Assembly: GCA_902826505.1 (NCBI GenBank)
Contig: CADEFG010000306.1
Span: forward strand, 1 to 6,398
Reading direction: 5' to 3'
DNA: 6,398 bases
Source: an uncultured Acidobacteriota bacterium
Lineage (GTDB): Bacteria > Acidobacteriota > Blastocatellia > Pyrinomonadales > Pyrinomonadaceae
Each line of letters starts with the position of its first letter. Positions within the stretch are counted from its first letter, which is position 1. The notes beneath the pieces are model-generated. The model had not been told where the DNA came from. It saw nothing but the letters and a program-made list of their open reading frames with translations, and made no database searches. Below, piece by piece: positions 6,176 through 6,398 of this stretch. Made by a program: the position numbers and the translations under genes.

Positions 6176-6382
6176 GGTAACAGCAACATTTTCAGATACT
6201 TCAAAATTGGAGGTTGTGTCCTGATCTGTATTGCCGGTTTTATCGTGCTCAAGGCACGAAGTAAATGAGCCTGTTGCTCACGCCACAGGTTAATTGGAAG
6301 CATAAAAAAACAGCGCTGAAAGTGCGGCGGAAACAGAAGCGGTACACCTTGCGGAGTGCGAATCATGGTCGTCAATAATTCC

Positions 6383-6398
6383 GGTGGTTCGCACCACC
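6383..6398. repeat. Perfect 6-bp hairpin at the right edge
   Basis: GGTGGT (6383-6388) and ACCACC (6393-6398) pair around the tetraloop TCGC, and the window stops at the last base of the stem. It resembles a tRNA T-arm superficially, but no matching D-arm or anticodon arm lies upstream. Its position at the end suggests a repeat or structured site that broke an assembly. Confidence 0.4.

Larger units (their letters stand above)
6148..6398 (-). other. Unassigned open frame running in from the right edge
   Basis: One minus-strand frame stays open from the right edge to a TAG stop at 6150-6148. Within the window TTG 6375-6373 and ATG 6366-6364 are possible starts. The product would end in a hydrophobic stretch (KMLLLPVIIEFYIE). 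I recognise no family, no clear ribosome site is present, and the candidate ppa promoter lies inside it. It may be the tail of a real gene, a decayed mobile element or chance. A 37-codon, Lys/Arg-rich plus-strand frame (6265-6378) overlaps it and is equally unsupported. Confidence 0.2.

Noticed and set aside
6265..6378. 37-codon Lys/Arg-rich plus-strand frame (11 basic residues)
   Set aside because: It has no ribosome site or family resemblance and overlaps the equally weak minus-strand frame; too short to support from sequence alone.
6383..6398. Possible tRNA T-arm (GGTTCGCACC-like)
   Set aside because: The 7-base T-loop geometry does not fit, and there are no acceptor, D or anticodon stems upstream within about 70 bases.

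Overview
The window looks like chromosomal DNA of a Gram-negative bacterium, most likely an acidobacterium of the Blastocatellia/Pyrinomonadales type. The evidence is an LpxB gene (lipid A, hence an outer membrane), moderate G+C, and a large secreted protein built from PD40-like beta-propeller repeats, a Ser/Pro/Thr linker and a C-terminal domain resembling the TIGR03437 ('Solibacter') family. The phylum is inferred from this protein style; no rRNA or other marker is present. The content is mostly housekeeping, and I see no defence system, prophage, CRISPR array or recognisable IS transposase.

Layout: (1) 1-787, minus strand: the N-terminal 262 residues of lipid-A-disaccharide synthase (lpxB), cut by the left edge. 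(2) 788-1096: a divergent intergenic region with two arrays of a 7-bp repeat facing each other, the left one running through the lpxB start codon, and a good sigma70-type promoter for the gene on the right. (3) 1097-3700, plus strand: the 867-residue secreted propeller protein, closed by a strong terminator at 3719-3767. (4) 3768-3904: an AT-rich leader with a small hairpin, then ilvE (3905-4894, plus; branched-chain aminotransferase, catalytic residues intact), closed by a strong terminator at 4921-4976. (5) 4985-5302, plus: a small single-domain cupin whose start lies just after that terminator. (6) 5303-5478: the gap between two convergent genes, holding a perfect 25-bp inverted repeat that looks like a dispersed REP-like element. 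(7) 5479-6099, minus: a family I inorganic pyrophosphatase (ppa) with a plausible extended -10 promoter upstream. (8) 6100-6398: no convincing gene; one minus-strand frame stays open to the right edge, and the window ends exactly at a small perfect hairpin.

The genes look like separate transcription units rather than one pathway: envelope synthesis (lpxB), branched-chain amino acid transamination (ilvE), pyrophosphate removal (ppa), a cupin of unknown substrate and an exported protein of unknown role. The features most worth a second look are non-coding: the inverted heptamer arrays in the lpxB/propeller divergent region, the 25-bp palindrome, the terminator pressed against the cupin start, and the unassigned right end.
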